NCBI GenBank assembly: GCA_035560235.1
Contig: DATMAG010000102.1
Location: forward strand, 1-18,394
DNA: 18,394 nt
Reading direction: 5' to 3'
Origin: DASRDU01 sp035560235
Lineage (GTDB): Bacteria > Acidobacteriota > Blastocatellia > RBC074
Translations under genes and position numbers: made by a program
Shown here: in pieces, positions 6,728 to 16,930 of the stretch
How positions within the stretch are numbered: the first letter of the stretch is position 1
How the letters are laid out: every line of letters begins with the position of its first letter
The notes under the pieces: generated by a model
Databases searched by the model: none
Told to the model about the DNA's origin: nothing
What the model saw: the letters and a program-made list of their open reading frames with translations, nothing else

Positions 6728-8152
<1,425 letters not shown>

Positions 8153-8156
8153 CGGT

Positions 8157-11100
8157 TTACTCCTTCGTGATCGCTTCATCCAGATTGAGCAGCACTCGTG
8201 AGACAGCCGTCCACGCGGCCAGTTGATCCATTGTTGCGCCTTTCGGCAAAGGAAACGGCTTGTCAGGATCATTCGTCGCCAGATTCCAGGGATTCAGCTC
8301 ACCGGCAGTGAATCGTTCGCGCTGCCGATTCAACAGGCCAAGCAGTTCTGCTGTTTCGGCCTGCGTTGGCGTGCGCGCCAGCACGCGGCGAAAGGCGTAA
8401 CTGAGTCGCTGCGCATCGGTCAGGCCGCCTTCTCGCAGCGTCTTCAGCGCGAGGGCGCGAGCGGCTTCGAGAAAGAGCGTTTCATTCAGCGTGGTCAGCG
8501 CCTGCAGCGGCGTGTTTGAGCGGGCGCGACGAACGCAGGAAATATCGCCGTTCGGCGCGTCAAAGGTTTGCAGCACCGGGTACGGAACCGAGCGATAACG
8601 AAACGTATAGATCGCCCGGCGATAGCGATTCTCGCCCTTCTCTTCCGGCCAGACTTTCGGGCCGTAACTCGCCGGAGGCTGATAGAGAAAATCGGGCGAA
8701 GGCGGAAAGACGCTCGGCCCGCCGACTCGTCGGTTGAGCAGGCCGCTCGCCGCCAGCGCGATGTCGCGCACGATTTCGCCTTCGACGCGCAAACGCGGGC
8801 CGCGCGCGAGCAGCCGGTTGTACGGATCTTTCGCGTAAAGTTCCGGCGTGATTCGTGACGACTGACGATAGACGGCCGAGTTGACAATCAACCGGTGAAG
8901 CTGTTTCAGGCTCCAGCCTTTCTCCATCAGTTCGACGGCCAGAAAGTCGAGCAGTTCAGGATGCGATGGCGCGTCGCTCTGCCGCCCCAGGTCTTCTGAA
9001 GTGGCGACGATGCCCGTGCCAAAGTATGACTGCCAGATGCGGTTGACGATGGCGCGCGCAGTTGTTGGTGAATTGCGATCAACCAGCCATTTCGCAAATG
9101 TCAGGCGATTTGCCGGAGCGTTCGCAGGCAGCGGATGCAGAAACGCGGGAACGCCCGGTGTAACGATCTTTTCAGGCTTCAGAAAGTCGCCGCGTTTGAG
9201 CGTGTGCGTTTCGCGCAGTTCGGCGCGTTCATTCAGCACGAGCTGCGATGAACCTTCGGGATGCTGCTTCCAGAGTTCTGCAATCTGCCGGTTGTATTCA
9301 GCCCACTCAGGCACAGTCGTGCGCCAGTAACTGAAGACAGTCTCAACCTGCGCTTTTGTGCGCTGCTCACGCGGAAGCGCCAGAATTTCGCGCACGCCTG
9401 CGGGCAGCGGATCGGCCTTCGCATCGGGCGCGGTCGTAATTGACAGCCGCATCCGGCCCAGGTTGTTGTTCTGATTGTCATCGCTGTTCCAGCCGCCGTG
9501 ATTCTGCCGCAGACAGATATTCAGAATCGTGCCACCCGCAAAGGCAATCGGCTTTTCGGCAACAAAGACGGCCTTGCGCGGCACGTTGCGCAATCCCGGC
9601 CCGGCATCAATGCCCCACGCGGTTTCGTCCTTGCCGTCAATCGCAAACTCAACCGGGCCGGTCACGCGGCGGCGACTCGTTTTGTCATTGAAGATCGGTT
9701 CAAGTTCGCGTTCGGGCTGATTGTAATCGGCAGTAGCGCGAACGAATTTTATTCTTTCGATTTTCTTCGGATCGTTTGCGGGTGCGGCTTCAACTTCAAA
9801 TTCAGTGAGCGCGCCTGTTCCCCAAATTGAACGACCGGGGCCGCCAAGCGGCAGGTTCGGATCGTTGAGCAGTTCCAGGCGAAACGCCGTGATGTTCTGC
9901 ACGTCGGTTCTGACGATCATCTTCACGCGATGATGCGTCGGCGCGTAGCCCTGCGCCAGAAACGACGAGTCATTCATCGGCAGGTAACGCTGACCGCCGG
10001 TTGAGATGTCTTCAACGACCGGCTGCACGATCTTCCAGTCGGGCTGATCGTTTCTGACCTGCGCTTCCCACTCAGCCATACGCTGCGGCCAGTCGGGTTT
10101 GATCTCCCGCAATTTCGCTTCGATCTCGCGCGTCTGCGAAATGATGTTGGCGCGCTTCATCTGCTCGGCGGGCGTGTAAACAGCGACGTTCGCTTCGTAC
10201 GAATTGTTCAGAAAGGCGAACATCCGGTAATACTCTTCCTGCCGCAGCGGATCGAATTTGTGGTTGTGACATTGCGCGCACTGAATCGTCAGGCCGAGGA
10301 TGCTTTTGCCAATCGCATCCATGCGGTCGAACATCGCTTCCATTCTGAACTGCTCAGGATCAACGCCGCCTTCTTCGTTGATCATCGAATTGCGCAGAAA
10401 ACCCGTCGCGACGATCTGCTCCTGCGTCGCACCGGGCAGCAGATCACCGGCAATCTGCTCGATGATGAACTGATCGTAAGGCTTGTCCTGATTGAGCGAA
10501 TTGATTACCCAGTCACGATAGAACCAGACCTGCCGCAGCTTGTCCTTTTCGTATCCGTCCGAATCGGCGTAACGCGCCGCATCGAGCCAGTGGCGGCCCC
10601 ATCGTTCGCCGTAATGTGGCGAAGCGAGCAATCGCTCAACCTGCTTTTCATACGCCTTCGGGCTGTGGTCTTTGACGAAGGCATCAACCTCTTCAGGCGT
10701 CGGCGGCAGTCCGGTCAGATCGAGGCTCAGACGTCGCAGCAGCGTCACTTTGTCGGCTTCAGGCGAAGGCGCGAGGCCTTCTTTTTCAAGCCTGGCGAGA
10801 ATGAAGCGGTCAATCGGATTGCGCGCCCACGCCTTGTTTTTTACTTCGGGCAGCGCGGGGCGCACAGGCGGGATGAAGGCCCAGTGTTTTGAAATCTCAG
10901 ATTTCAGATTTGAGACTGAAGATTGATCGGGCCAGATTGCGCCTTCATCAATCCAGCGGCGGATGAGTTCAATCTGTGCAGGGCTGAGCGGGTCACGACC
11001 GAGCGGCATGCGCTTTTCGCCGCCTGCGCCGAGGATGCGCTGCAACAGTCGGCTGCCTGAGCTGTTGCCGGGAATGATGACCGCGCCTGAGAGGCCGCCT

Positions 11101-11312
11101 TTCATCGCCAGCGCTTTGCTGTCGAGCCGCAGTTCGCCTTTTGGTTTGTCGCTGAAATGGCACGGCGCGCACGAAGCCTGAAAGATCGGCTGAATGTCGC
11201 GGACAAAATCAACCGCCATCTGCGCGTGCGCATTGCGAGGCTGTAACTGTGCGGCGGCGAGCAGCGTGGCGAAAAGAATGATGACGGTGAGCGAAAGTTT
11301 TTTCCTGAGCAT
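8157..11312 (-). CDS. PSCyt1/DUF1549/DUF1553 (PSD1) protein
   Basis: A 1051-residue secreted protein. It has a Sec signal (MLRKKLSLTVIILFATLLAA to about residue 30) and a planctomycete-type cytochrome C domain with CAPCH (48-52) in the FQASCAPCHFSDKPKGELRL context. DUF1549 (about 165-370) contains a second CxxCH, CAQCH (345-349). A beta-rich discoidin-like middle spans about 430-650, and DUF1553 about 735-1010 (FAKWLVDRNSPTTARAIVNR, then PSHPELLDFLA). Such proteins are found next to DUF1501 partners and have no established biochemical role; two haem c sites suggest redox work in the periplasm. A short repeat-like insertion, SSVSNLKSEIS, sits at 131-141 ahead of the conserved HWAFIPP. The start has a poor ribosome site. 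Confidence 0.93.
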   Translation of the reverse strand: MLRKKLSLTVIILFATLLAAAQLQPRNAHAQMAVDFVRDIQPIFQASCAPCHFSDKPKGELRLDSKALAMKGGLSGAVIIPGNSSGSRLLQRILGAGGEKRMPLGRDPLSPAQIELIRRWIDEGAIWPDQSSVSNLKSEISKHWAFIPPVRPALPEVKNKAWARNPIDRFILARLEKEGLAPSPEADKVTLLRRLSLDLTGLPPTPEEVDAFVKDHSPKAYEKQVERLLASPHYGERWGRHWLDAARYADSDGYEKDKLRQVWFYRDWVINSLNQDKPYDQFIIEQIAGDLLPGATQEQIVATGFLRNSMINEEGGVDPEQFRMEAMFDRMDAIGKSILGLTIQCAQCHNHKFDPLRQEEYYRMFAFLNNSYEANVAVYTPAEQMKRANIISQTREIEAKLREIKPDWPQRMAEWEAQVRNDQPDWKIVQPVVEDISTGGQRYLPMNDSSFLAQGYAPTHHRVKMIVRTDVQNITAFRLELLNDPNLPLGGPGRSIWGTGALTEFEVEAAPANDPKKIERIKFVRATADYNQPERELEPIFNDKTSRRRVTGPVEFAIDGKDETAWGIDAGPGLRNVPRKAVFVAEKPIAFAGGTILNICLRQNHGGWNSDDNQNNNLGRMRLSITTAPDAKADPLPAGVREILALPREQRTKAQVETVFSYWRTTVPEWAEYNRQIAELWKQHPEGSSQLVLNERAELRETHTLKRGDFLKPEKIVTPGVPAFLHPLPANAPANRLTFAKWLVDRNSPTTARAIVNRIWQSYFGTGIVATSEDLGRQSDAPSHPELLDFLAVELMEKGWSLKQLHRLIVNSAVYRQSSRITPELYAKDPYNRLLARGPRLRVEGEIVRDIALAASGLLNRRVGGPSVFPPSPDFLYQPPASYGPKVWPEEKGENRYRRAIYTFRYRSVPYPVLQTFDAPNGDISCVRRARSNTPLQALTTLNETLFLEAARALALKTLREGGLTDAQRLSYAFRRVLARTPTQAETAELLGLLNRQRERFTAGELNPWNLATNDPDKPFPLPKGATMDQLAAWTAVSRVLLNLDEAITKE
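10891..10926. repeat. AT-rich palindromic insertion within the PSD1 gene
   Basis: GAAATCTCAGATTTC (10891-10905) is a perfect palindrome around a central C. It is followed by a second CAGATTT and then TGAGACTGAAGATTGA. The stretch is much more AT-rich than the flanking gene, is in frame and encodes the SSVSNLKSEIS insert between the cytochrome domain and HWAFIPP. It resembles short dispersed repeats, but only one copy is in this window. Confidence 0.5.
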
Positions 11313-11337
11313 GGATGTGCTGTCTGATGGTGCCCGT

Positions 11338-12342
11338 TTATTCGGCAGCGATTCTGACCAGTTGCTTGCCGGTGTTCCTTCCCTTCAGCATTTCGATGAA
11401 GGCGCGGGGCGCATTCTCAAGCCCTTCAGCGAACTCTTCGCGGTATTTGATCTTTCCTTCCTTCAGCCACGCGGCCATCTGTCGCAGGCCCTCGTCATAA
11501 CGATCAGCAAACTGAAAGACCAGAAAGCCTTCGGCCCTGGCCTGTTTGACGAGCAGCAGTCCGAACGGGCGCGGCCCGGGTTCAGGCTGCTCAAGATTGT
11601 ACTGTGAAATCTGACCGCAGATCGAAATCCTCGCTCGCTGATTGAGCAGCAGCAGAACGGCATCGGTGATGGCTCCGCCGACATTGTCGAAATAAACGTC
11701 AATCCCTGCCGGACAGAGCCGCTGCAGTTCGGCGGTGTAATCGCTGACGGTTTTGTAATTGAAGGCGGCATCGAAACCGAGTTCGCCTGTCAGCCAGTCA
11801 ACTTTCCGGTCATCGCCCGCGATGCCGACGACGCGACAGCCTTTGATCTTCGCAATCTGCCCGACCAGCGAACCGACTGCGCCCGCCGCGCCTGAGACGA
11901 CAACGGTTTCACCAGGCTGCGGGCGGCCAGTTTCAAGCAGGCCGAAATAAGCCGTCAGTCCCGGCATTCCCAGCACACCGAGCGCGGTTGAGAGCGGCGC
12001 CAGATGCGGATCAATCTTTCTCAGCCCGGAACCATTGGCCACGGCATATTCCTGCCAGCCGAGGCGGCCTTCGACGTAATCGCCCGCGCTGAAATCAGGA
12101 TGATGAGATTCGATGACCCGGCCAACAGTTCCGCCGACCATAACTTCACCGAGCTGAACTGCCGGAGCATAGGATTTCACATCGTTCATGCGACCGCGCA
12201 TGTACGGATCAACCGACAGAATCAGAATGCGGACGAGCAGTTCGCCTTCCTTCGGCACCGGCAGCGGCGCTTCGACCAGCCTGAAATCGGACTCCTGCGG
12301 GAAGCCTTTCGGGCGGGCTGCAAGTATGATCCGGCGATTCAT
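11338..12342 (-). CDS. NADP-dependent oxidoreductase, MDR family (CurA/leukotriene-B4 reductase type)
   Basis: A 334-residue medium-chain dehydrogenase/reductase of the zinc-free 2-alkenal or curcumin reductase group. The opening NRRIILAARPKGFPQESDFR and SVDPYMRGRMND are typical of it, as is the nucleotide-binding loop VVVSGAAGAVGSLVGQIAKI (about residues 150-169). YFDNVGG and CGQISQYN are further family landmarks. It likely reduces the double bond of alpha,beta-unsaturated carbonyls with NADPH. The ATG at 12342 has AGGAGG 7 bases ahead; the frame continues to 12552 but without a ribosome site. It is 25 bp upstream of the PSD1 gene on the same strand, so co-transcription is likely although no functional link is evident. 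Confidence 0.93.
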   Translation of the reverse strand: MNRRIILAARPKGFPQESDFRLVEAPLPVPKEGELLVRILILSVDPYMRGRMNDVKSYAPAVQLGEVMVGGTVGRVIESHHPDFSAGDYVEGRLGWQEYAVANGSGLRKIDPHLAPLSTALGVLGMPGLTAYFGLLETGRPQPGETVVVSGAAGAVGSLVGQIAKIKGCRVVGIAGDDRKVDWLTGELGFDAAFNYKTVSDYTAELQRLCPAGIDVYFDNVGGAITDAVLLLLNQRARISICGQISQYNLEQPEPGPRPFGLLLVKQARAEGFLVFQFADRYDEGLRQMAAWLKEGKIKYREEFAEGLENAPRAFIEMLKGRNTGKQLVRIAAE

Positions 12343-12514
12343 CAGAATCCTCCTGTGGGTATGCTTTTCAGGGAGAAGCAGGTCAGCCGCGAATATTGAC
12401 GAAACAGACTGCGAATGTCGGCAGCAGCATACAGATTTTCGCGTGCTCAGGCCAGTTGCCGCAGGCATTTGTTCGATAGTAAAACCTGACTCGAAGGAAT
12501 CAGGCCTGACGGGC

Positions 12515-12544
12515 TGAACATCGGTTCGGGAAAAACTGTAAAAT
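12515..12544 (+). promoter_or_regulatory. Possible sigma70-like promoter of the chemosensory operon
   Basis: A -35 TGAACA (12515-12520) and a -10 TAAAAT (12539-12544) are separated by 18 bp. Initiation near 12551 would exclude the upstream ATG at 12543 and support the downstream CheW start at 12597. Confidence 0.45.
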
Positions 12545-12596
12545 GGGCGCACCGGGTTTGAGCGACAACTGTGACCAGCTGAGGTCGGATGAATTT

Positions 12597-13067
12597 ATGA
12601 ATCTGCCGCGCAAGCTGCTGATCTTCGCCCTGGACAGGCAGCTGCACGCTGTCGGACTGGAGGCGGTTGAACGAGTCATTCGGGCAGTGGCGATCACGCC
12701 GCTGCCTGAAGCGCCACCGGCCGTCTCAGGCATCATCAACGTGCAGGGAGAGATTGTGCCGGTCTTCGATCTGCGTCGGCGCTTCGGACAGGCCGGGCGA
12801 GCGGTGCGCGTCCGGGATCAGATGGTTCTGGTCAGGACTGCACATCGTCGGGTGGCGCTCGTGGCCAATGAAGTGCGCGGCGTGGTCGAATGCAGCGAGG
12901 ATGAACTGGCCGGGCCCGAGCGCATTGCGCCGGGACTGGCGCTCGTCAAAGGCGTGCTGCGAATGGATGAGGAACTCGCGGTCATTTACGATCCGGAGAA
13001 TTTCCTGACATCGGATGAACTCCTGGCGCTCGACCAGGCGATCAACGGGATGGGTGATGAAAGCTGA
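12597..13067 (+). CDS. cheW: CheW-like coupling protein 1
   Basis: A 156-residue CheW-domain scaffold that links receptors to CheA. Recognisable family text includes FALDRQLHAVGLEAVERVIR, PPAVSGIINVQGEIVPVFDL (about residues 40-59), RVALVANEVRGVVE and VKGVLRMDEELAVIYD. The ATG at 12597 aligns with the usual domain start. An in-frame ATG at 12543 lies within a good -10 hexamer and is therefore unlikely. It is the first gene of the operon and overlaps the cheR start by 11 bases. Confidence 0.93.
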   Translation: MNLPRKLLIFALDRQLHAVGLEAVERVIRAVAITPLPEAPPAVSGIINVQGEIVPVFDLRRRFGQAGRAVRVRDQMVLVRTAHRRVALVANEVRGVVECSEDELAGPERIAPGLALVKGVLRMDEELAVIYDPENFLTSDELLALDQAINGMGDES

Positions 13068-14523
13068 GCGAAGATTATCGGCAGAACTGCTCGCAGAGGT
13101 GAGCGCCTTCATTGCCGCGCGCATGGGGCTGCATTTTCCGCCTGACCGCTGGCGCGATCTTGAGCGGGCGCTCGGCGAAGCGGCTCCGGCGCTCGGCTGC
13201 CGTGATGCCGAAACCTGCGCGCACAGGCTGATGGAAGCGCCGCTCACGCGCGAGCAGGTTGAAATTCTGGCGCTCCATCTGACGATCGGTGAAACTTACT
13301 TCTTCCGCGAACCAGGAACCTTTGAAGCCCTCGAACATCACATCCTGCCGCCGCTGATTGCGCAGCGGCGCAGCGAAGGCAAACGGCTGCGAATCTGGAG
13401 CGCAGCCTGCGCGAGCGGCGAGGAAATCTATTCCATAGCCATGCTGCTCGACCGGCTGCTCCCTGATCTGGAGGACTGGAACCTCACACTGCTCGCAACC
13501 GACATCAATCCGGTGTCGCTGAAGAAGGCTGCTGAAGGGATCTTTCGTGACTGGTCCTTTCGCCGGATGTCGCCGGATTACAGGGAGCAGTATTTTCGTA
13601 CGGTGAGCGGCGGGCGCGAAGCAATTGATGAGCGTCTCAGAAGGCTGATCACCTTCAGCTACCTCAACCTGGCCGAACCCTGCTATCCGTCGCTGCTCAG
13701 CAATACCAATGCGATGGATGTGATCTTCTGCCGCAACGTGCTGATGTATTTCACGCCGGAACTGGCGGCGCGCACGCTTGAAAACCTGCATCACTGTCTG
13801 CTCGAAGGCGGCTGGCTTGCTGTAAGTCAGACCGAAGTCGCGCTGCCGCGAACGGGACAGTTTGAGGCCGTCAGTCTTTCCGGCGCTGTTCTTTATCGCA
13901 AAGTCAGCGCGTGGCAGGCAGCTTCGGCTCAGACGATTCCATTTCAGCCTGAACCTGTCACGCCTGAACCTTTCGCCGCTGAACTGCACACGCCTGATGC
14001 GATGGATGTATCAACGCCTGCGCCGATGCCTGCGCCTGATGAAGCGCCGGGGTCAGGCGATGAGCCGCAGGCGCTCCCGCCTCAGGCTGAGTCTGCGGCT
14101 GACAGGAGGCTGAAGCGCGCAAGCGAGCGGCCCGATGATGCCGCGCCGGTTGCGCTGCGCGCTCAGACGCTCGCCGGTCAGGGACAGCTCGAAGCAGCGG
14201 CGGCGTGCTGCGAAAGGGCCATCGCGCTTGACCGGCTCAATCCGAAGTATTACTACCTCTCAGCTGTCATCGCGCAGGAACGCGGGCTGGCTGAGCAGGC
14301 GCGACAGTCGCTCAGGCGGGTGCTCTTTCTCGCGCCCGATTTCGCGCTTGCCCATTTCGCGCTCGGTAACCTTGCCGCGCGCGAGGGCCGCCGCGCAGAG
14401 GCCGACCGGCATTTTGCGAACGTGCAGCGGCTGCTCGCAGCGCGCGCGCTGGGTGAACCGCTGCCGGAAGGCGAAGGGCTGACGGTCGGCTCGCTGCTGG
14501 CGATGATTCGTCAGCCTGAATAA
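13057..14523 (+). CDS. cheR: CheR-type methyltransferase with C-terminal TPR
   Basis: A 488-residue protein that transfers methyl groups from S-adenosylmethionine to receptor glutamates. The CheR N-terminal helical domain (about 5-70) is followed by the methyltransferase fold with GETYFFRE (78-85), WSAACASGEE (114-123), ATDIN (147-151) and DVIFCRNV (221-228). A long Pro/Glu/Ala linker (about 277-345) leads to TPR-like repeats (about 355-450; LAGQGQLEAAAACCERAIAL, LAEQARQSLRRVLFLAPDFA). The CheR-TPR fusion is typical of Wsp-like and other non-flagellar clusters. The ATG at 13057 overlaps cheW. The frame is open 14 codons further upstream, but that text is CheW in another frame. Confidence 0.95.
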   Translation: MKAERRLSAELLAEVSAFIAARMGLHFPPDRWRDLERALGEAAPALGCRDAETCAHRLMEAPLTREQVEILALHLTIGETYFFREPGTFEALEHHILPPLIAQRRSEGKRLRIWSAACASGEEIYSIAMLLDRLLPDLEDWNLTLLATDINPVSLKKAAEGIFRDWSFRRMSPDYREQYFRTVSGGREAIDERLRRLITFSYLNLAEPCYPSLLSNTNAMDVIFCRNVLMYFTPELAARTLENLHHCLLEGGWLAVSQTEVALPRTGQFEAVSLSGAVLYRKVSAWQAASAQTIPFQPEPVTPEPFAAELHTPDAMDVSTPAPMPAPDEAPGSGDEPQALPPQAESAADRRLKRASERPDDAAPVALRAQTLAGQGQLEAAAACCERAIALDRLNPKYYYLSAVIAQERGLAEQARQSLRRVLFLAPDFALAHFALGNLAAREGRRAEADRHFANVQRLLAARALGEPLPEGEGLTVGSLLAMIRQPE

Positions 14524-14528
14524 AAGGC

Positions 14529-15146
14529 ATGTCAGAACAAAAGAGTGGCATTGACTGGAACATCATTCATCAGCGGCTGAGGCTGGCTGAGCAGGCGCTG
14601 GCGGAACAGAGCGCCGCGCTCACTCCTGAAGAGCAGCACGGGATTCTCAGGACCAGGGCGCAGAAGCTGGCCCGCGCACCACTGCAGCAGACAGCGGAAG
14701 AAACACAGCTTGAAGTGATCGAATTTCGCATGGCAGGCGAACGCTGCGCGATTGAAACCGCGTGGGTGCGCGAAGTCTGGCCGCTCAGAGAACTGACGCC
14801 TGTTCCCTGCACGCCGCCCTTCGTGCGCGGGGTCATCAACGTGCGCGGGCGGATCGTCTCAGTCATCGAGCCGGGCAGATTCTTCGGACTGCAGTCCGGC
14901 GGCCTGACCGATCTCAACAAGGCGATCATTCTGCATTCGCCGCAGATGGAGTTCGGCCTGCTCGCGGATGAGATCATCGGCGTGCGCGCCGTTCCGGTGA
15001 ATGCCCTGCAGCCGGAGCTGCCGACGCTCACCGGCCTCAGAGCTGATTATCTGCGCGGCGTGACGGGTGACGGGCTGGTGATTCTCGCCGCCGACCGGTT
15101 GCTCAGCGACCCGAACCTGATCGTGCGCGAAGAGGTGACCCCGTAA
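14529..15146 (+). CDS. cheW: CheW-like coupling protein 2, N-terminally extended
   Basis: A 205-residue CheW with about 58 extra N-terminal residues (IDWNIIHQRLRLAEQALAEQ, then TPEEQHGILRTRAQKLAR), predicted helical, before the CheW fold (LEVIEFRMAGERCAIETAWV, PPFVRGVINVRGRIVSVIEP, FGLLADEIIGV, DYLRGVTGDGLVILAADRLL). WspD-type CheWs are similarly longer than standard ones. It starts 5 bp after the cheR stop. Two non-identical CheWs in one operon suggest different roles, such as distinct receptor or CheA contacts; this is inference. Confidence 0.93.
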   Translation: MSEQKSGIDWNIIHQRLRLAEQALAEQSAALTPEEQHGILRTRAQKLARAPLQQTAEETQLEVIEFRMAGERCAIETAWVREVWPLRELTPVPCTPPFVRGVINVRGRIVSVIEPGRFFGLQSGGLTDLNKAIILHSPQMEFGLLADEIIGVRAVPVNALQPELPTLTGLRADYLRGVTGDGLVILAADRLLSDPNLIVREEVTP

Positions 15147-15179
15147 AACGGTTCGGAGATTTTTTCAGCTGTGAATGCA

Positions 15180-15217
15180 CACGAATCAGCACGAATCCTG
15201 TTTCGCGCTGATTCGTG
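15180..15217. repeat. Inverted repeat with CACGAATC motifs before the receptor gene
   Basis: CACGAATCAGC (15180-15190) and GCTGATTCGTG (15207-15217) form a perfect 11-bp stem around a 16-base loop, and CACGAATC is repeated directly at 15180 and 15190. It lies in the 115-bp cheW-mcp gap. There is no T-run directly after the stem, so it is not an ordinary terminator. It resembles short dispersed intergenic repeats, but only one copy is in the window. Confidence 0.6.
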
Positions 15218-15261
15218 GCCTGTTCTGATGACAGCACCGCTACTGACAAAGGAATAAAGAG

Positions 15262-16896
15262 ATGAAAGGATTCGCGGATTTTTCGATTCAGACCAAACTG
15301 CTCATCGGACTTGGACTGCCGGTCGTGCTGCTGCTGCTGGTCGGCGCGACTTCATATCGCAGCATCCTCACCCTGCAGCACTCGCAGACCCGGCTCTATG
15401 AGGAGGACTTTGCCGATGCGACGGACCTGCTCAGTTTTCGCGCCGAAAACAACGGCCTGCGCGCCGCCATTCTCAATCTGCTGATCTCCGGGCGCGAAGG
15501 CAGTCAGGCCTGGCAGCAGGACATTCGCGAACGCGCTGCGCGAATCAGTGAAATCACCGCCCGCCTGATCGAGCGCAATCGCAATGAGCCGGAATTTCTG
15601 CGCCGTCTGCAGACGCTCGATGAAATGCGCCGGACCTTCGATCAGACACGGGATACTGAGGTGCTGCCGCTGATCGCGCAGGGCCGCAATGAAGAGGCGC
15701 AGCGGCTGCTGATCGGCGTTCAGGAGCAACGCTACAGGCAGATTCGTGAAATTGCCAGAATCCTGAGCGCGGAAAGAACCCGGCGCGCCGAAGCGGCAGT
15801 GCGACAGTCTGAACAACTCGCAACGCAGGAGACGCGCATAATTCTTTTCCTCAGTCTCGCGGCAGTGCTGCTCAGCCTGCTGCTGACGTGGTGGCTCAGC
15901 CGGATGATTGCCACTCCGGTGCAGGAGATGGCTGCGCTGGCACGGCAGATCGCCACCGGAGATCTGAGCGTCAGCCTGCCGGAACAGAACCGGGCCGATG
16001 AAATCGGCGGGCTTGGCCGTTCGCTGCGCGGGATGGTGGCCGGGCTGCGCGGCATCACTCAGGAGATTCTCGAAGGAATCAATGTCCTGGCTGCTTCATC
16101 GAATGAGATCCTGGCCGCGACCACGCAGGTCGCGGCTGGCGCGGTCGAAACGGCTACTGCTGTCAGTCAGACCACTGCAACCGTCGAAGAGGTCAAGCAG
16201 ACAGCCCAGGTCACCAGCCAGAAGGCAAAACAGGTTTCCGACAGCGCCGGGCGCGTCACACAGGTTTCGCAGCGCGGCAGAAACGCGGTGGATGAACTGA
16301 TCGAAAGCATGTCCGGCATCCACCTTCAGATGGAGACCATCGCCGAACGCATAGTCAATCTCAGCGAACATTCGCAGGCCATCGGTGAAATCATTTCGAC
16401 GGTCAACGACCTGGCCGAGCAGGCCAATCTGCTGGCCGTCAACGCCGCGATTGAAGCCGCTCGCGCCGGTGAACAGGGCAAGGGTTTCGCCATCGTCGCG
16501 CAGGAAATCAGAAGCCTTGCTGAACAGTCGAAGCAGGCGACCCGCCAGGTGCGCACGATTCTGACCGATATTCAGAAGGCCACCGCCGCCACTGCGCTCG
16601 CCGCCGAACAGGGCAGCCGCACGGTCGAAACCGGGTTCAAGCGCTCGACCGAAGCGAAGGAAGCGATTCGCACGCTCACTGACAGCATCGCCGAAGCCTC
16701 GCAATCCGCGCTGCAGATCGCCACGTCGAGCCAGCAGCAGACAGTCGGGATGGATCAGGTCGCGCTCGCCATGGGCAATATCAAACAGGCCAGCCAGCAG
16801 AATGCCGCCAGCACCCGGCAGGCCGAGACTGCCGCCCGCAATCTCTATGATCTGGGCCAGAAGCTCAAACATCTCATCGAGCGTTACAAGGTCTGA
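15262..16896 (+). CDS. Methyl-accepting chemotaxis protein (transmembrane receptor)
   Basis: A 544-residue receptor. It has a membrane segment at about 12-31, a periplasmic four-helix-bundle-like sensor (about 32-190; AILNLLISGREG and repeated heptads), a second membrane segment at about 192-212 and a HAMP domain at about 213-265 (ATPVQEMAALARQIATGDLS). The cytoplasmic coiled coil has the signalling tip LAEQANLLAVNAAIEAARAG (about 384-403) followed by GKGFAIVAQEIRSLAEQ. Gln/Glu pairs on both coiled-coil arms are candidate methylation sites for the adjacent CheR. There is no C-terminal CheR-tether pentapeptide. The ligand is unknown. The ATG follows AGGAA at about 8 bases. Confidence 0.96.
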   Translation: MKGFADFSIQTKLLIGLGLPVVLLLLVGATSYRSILTLQHSQTRLYEEDFADATDLLSFRAENNGLRAAILNLLISGREGSQAWQQDIRERAARISEITARLIERNRNEPEFLRRLQTLDEMRRTFDQTRDTEVLPLIAQGRNEEAQRLLIGVQEQRYRQIREIARILSAERTRRAEAAVRQSEQLATQETRIILFLSLAAVLLSLLLTWWLSRMIATPVQEMAALARQIATGDLSVSLPEQNRADEIGGLGRSLRGMVAGLRGITQEILEGINVLAASSNEILAATTQVAAGAVETATAVSQTTATVEEVKQTAQVTSQKAKQVSDSAGRVTQVSQRGRNAVDELIESMSGIHLQMETIAERIVNLSEHSQAIGEIISTVNDLAEQANLLAVNAAIEAARAGEQGKGFAIVAQEIRSLAEQSKQATRQVRTILTDIQKATAATALAAEQGSRTVETGFKRSTEAKEAIRTLTDSIAEASQSALQIATSSQQQTVGMDQVALAMGNIKQASQQNAASTRQAETAARNLYDLGQKLKHLIERYKV

Positions 16897-16903
16897 AGGA
16901 TAC

Positions 16904-16930
16904 GACCGGCAATCGCTCAGACTGCCGGTC
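16904..16930 (+). other. Hairpin between mcp and cheA
   Basis: GACCGGCA (16904-16911) and TGCCGGTC (16923-16930) form a perfect 8-bp stem with an 11-base loop, starting 8 bp after the mcp stop and ending 12 bp before the cheA ATG. No T-run follows, so it is not an intrinsic terminator. It could stabilise the upstream mRNA or lower cheA translation, whose ribosome site is weak. Confidence 0.55.

Noticed and set aside
8153..8272. N-terminal extension of the DUF1501 protein to 8272
   Set aside because: The extra 40 residues overlap the PSD1 coding region and would bury the Tat signal; the ATG at 8152 has a ribosome site.
10260..10892. 210-residue plus-strand frame in the PSD1 gene
   Set aside because: Antisense shadow of a gene with clear domains and two CxxCH motifs.
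12343..12552. Longer N-terminus for the oxidoreductase
   Set aside because: Family proteins begin near the ATG at 12342, which has an AGGAGG; the upstream part has no homologous text.
12543..12596. Upstream ATG for the first cheW
   Set aside because: No ribosome site; the ATG lies inside a good -10 hexamer, and the CheW fold begins at the ATG at 12597.
13075..13989. 304-residue minus-strand frame across cheR
   Set aside because: Antisense to the CheR methyltransferase motifs; no domain of its own.
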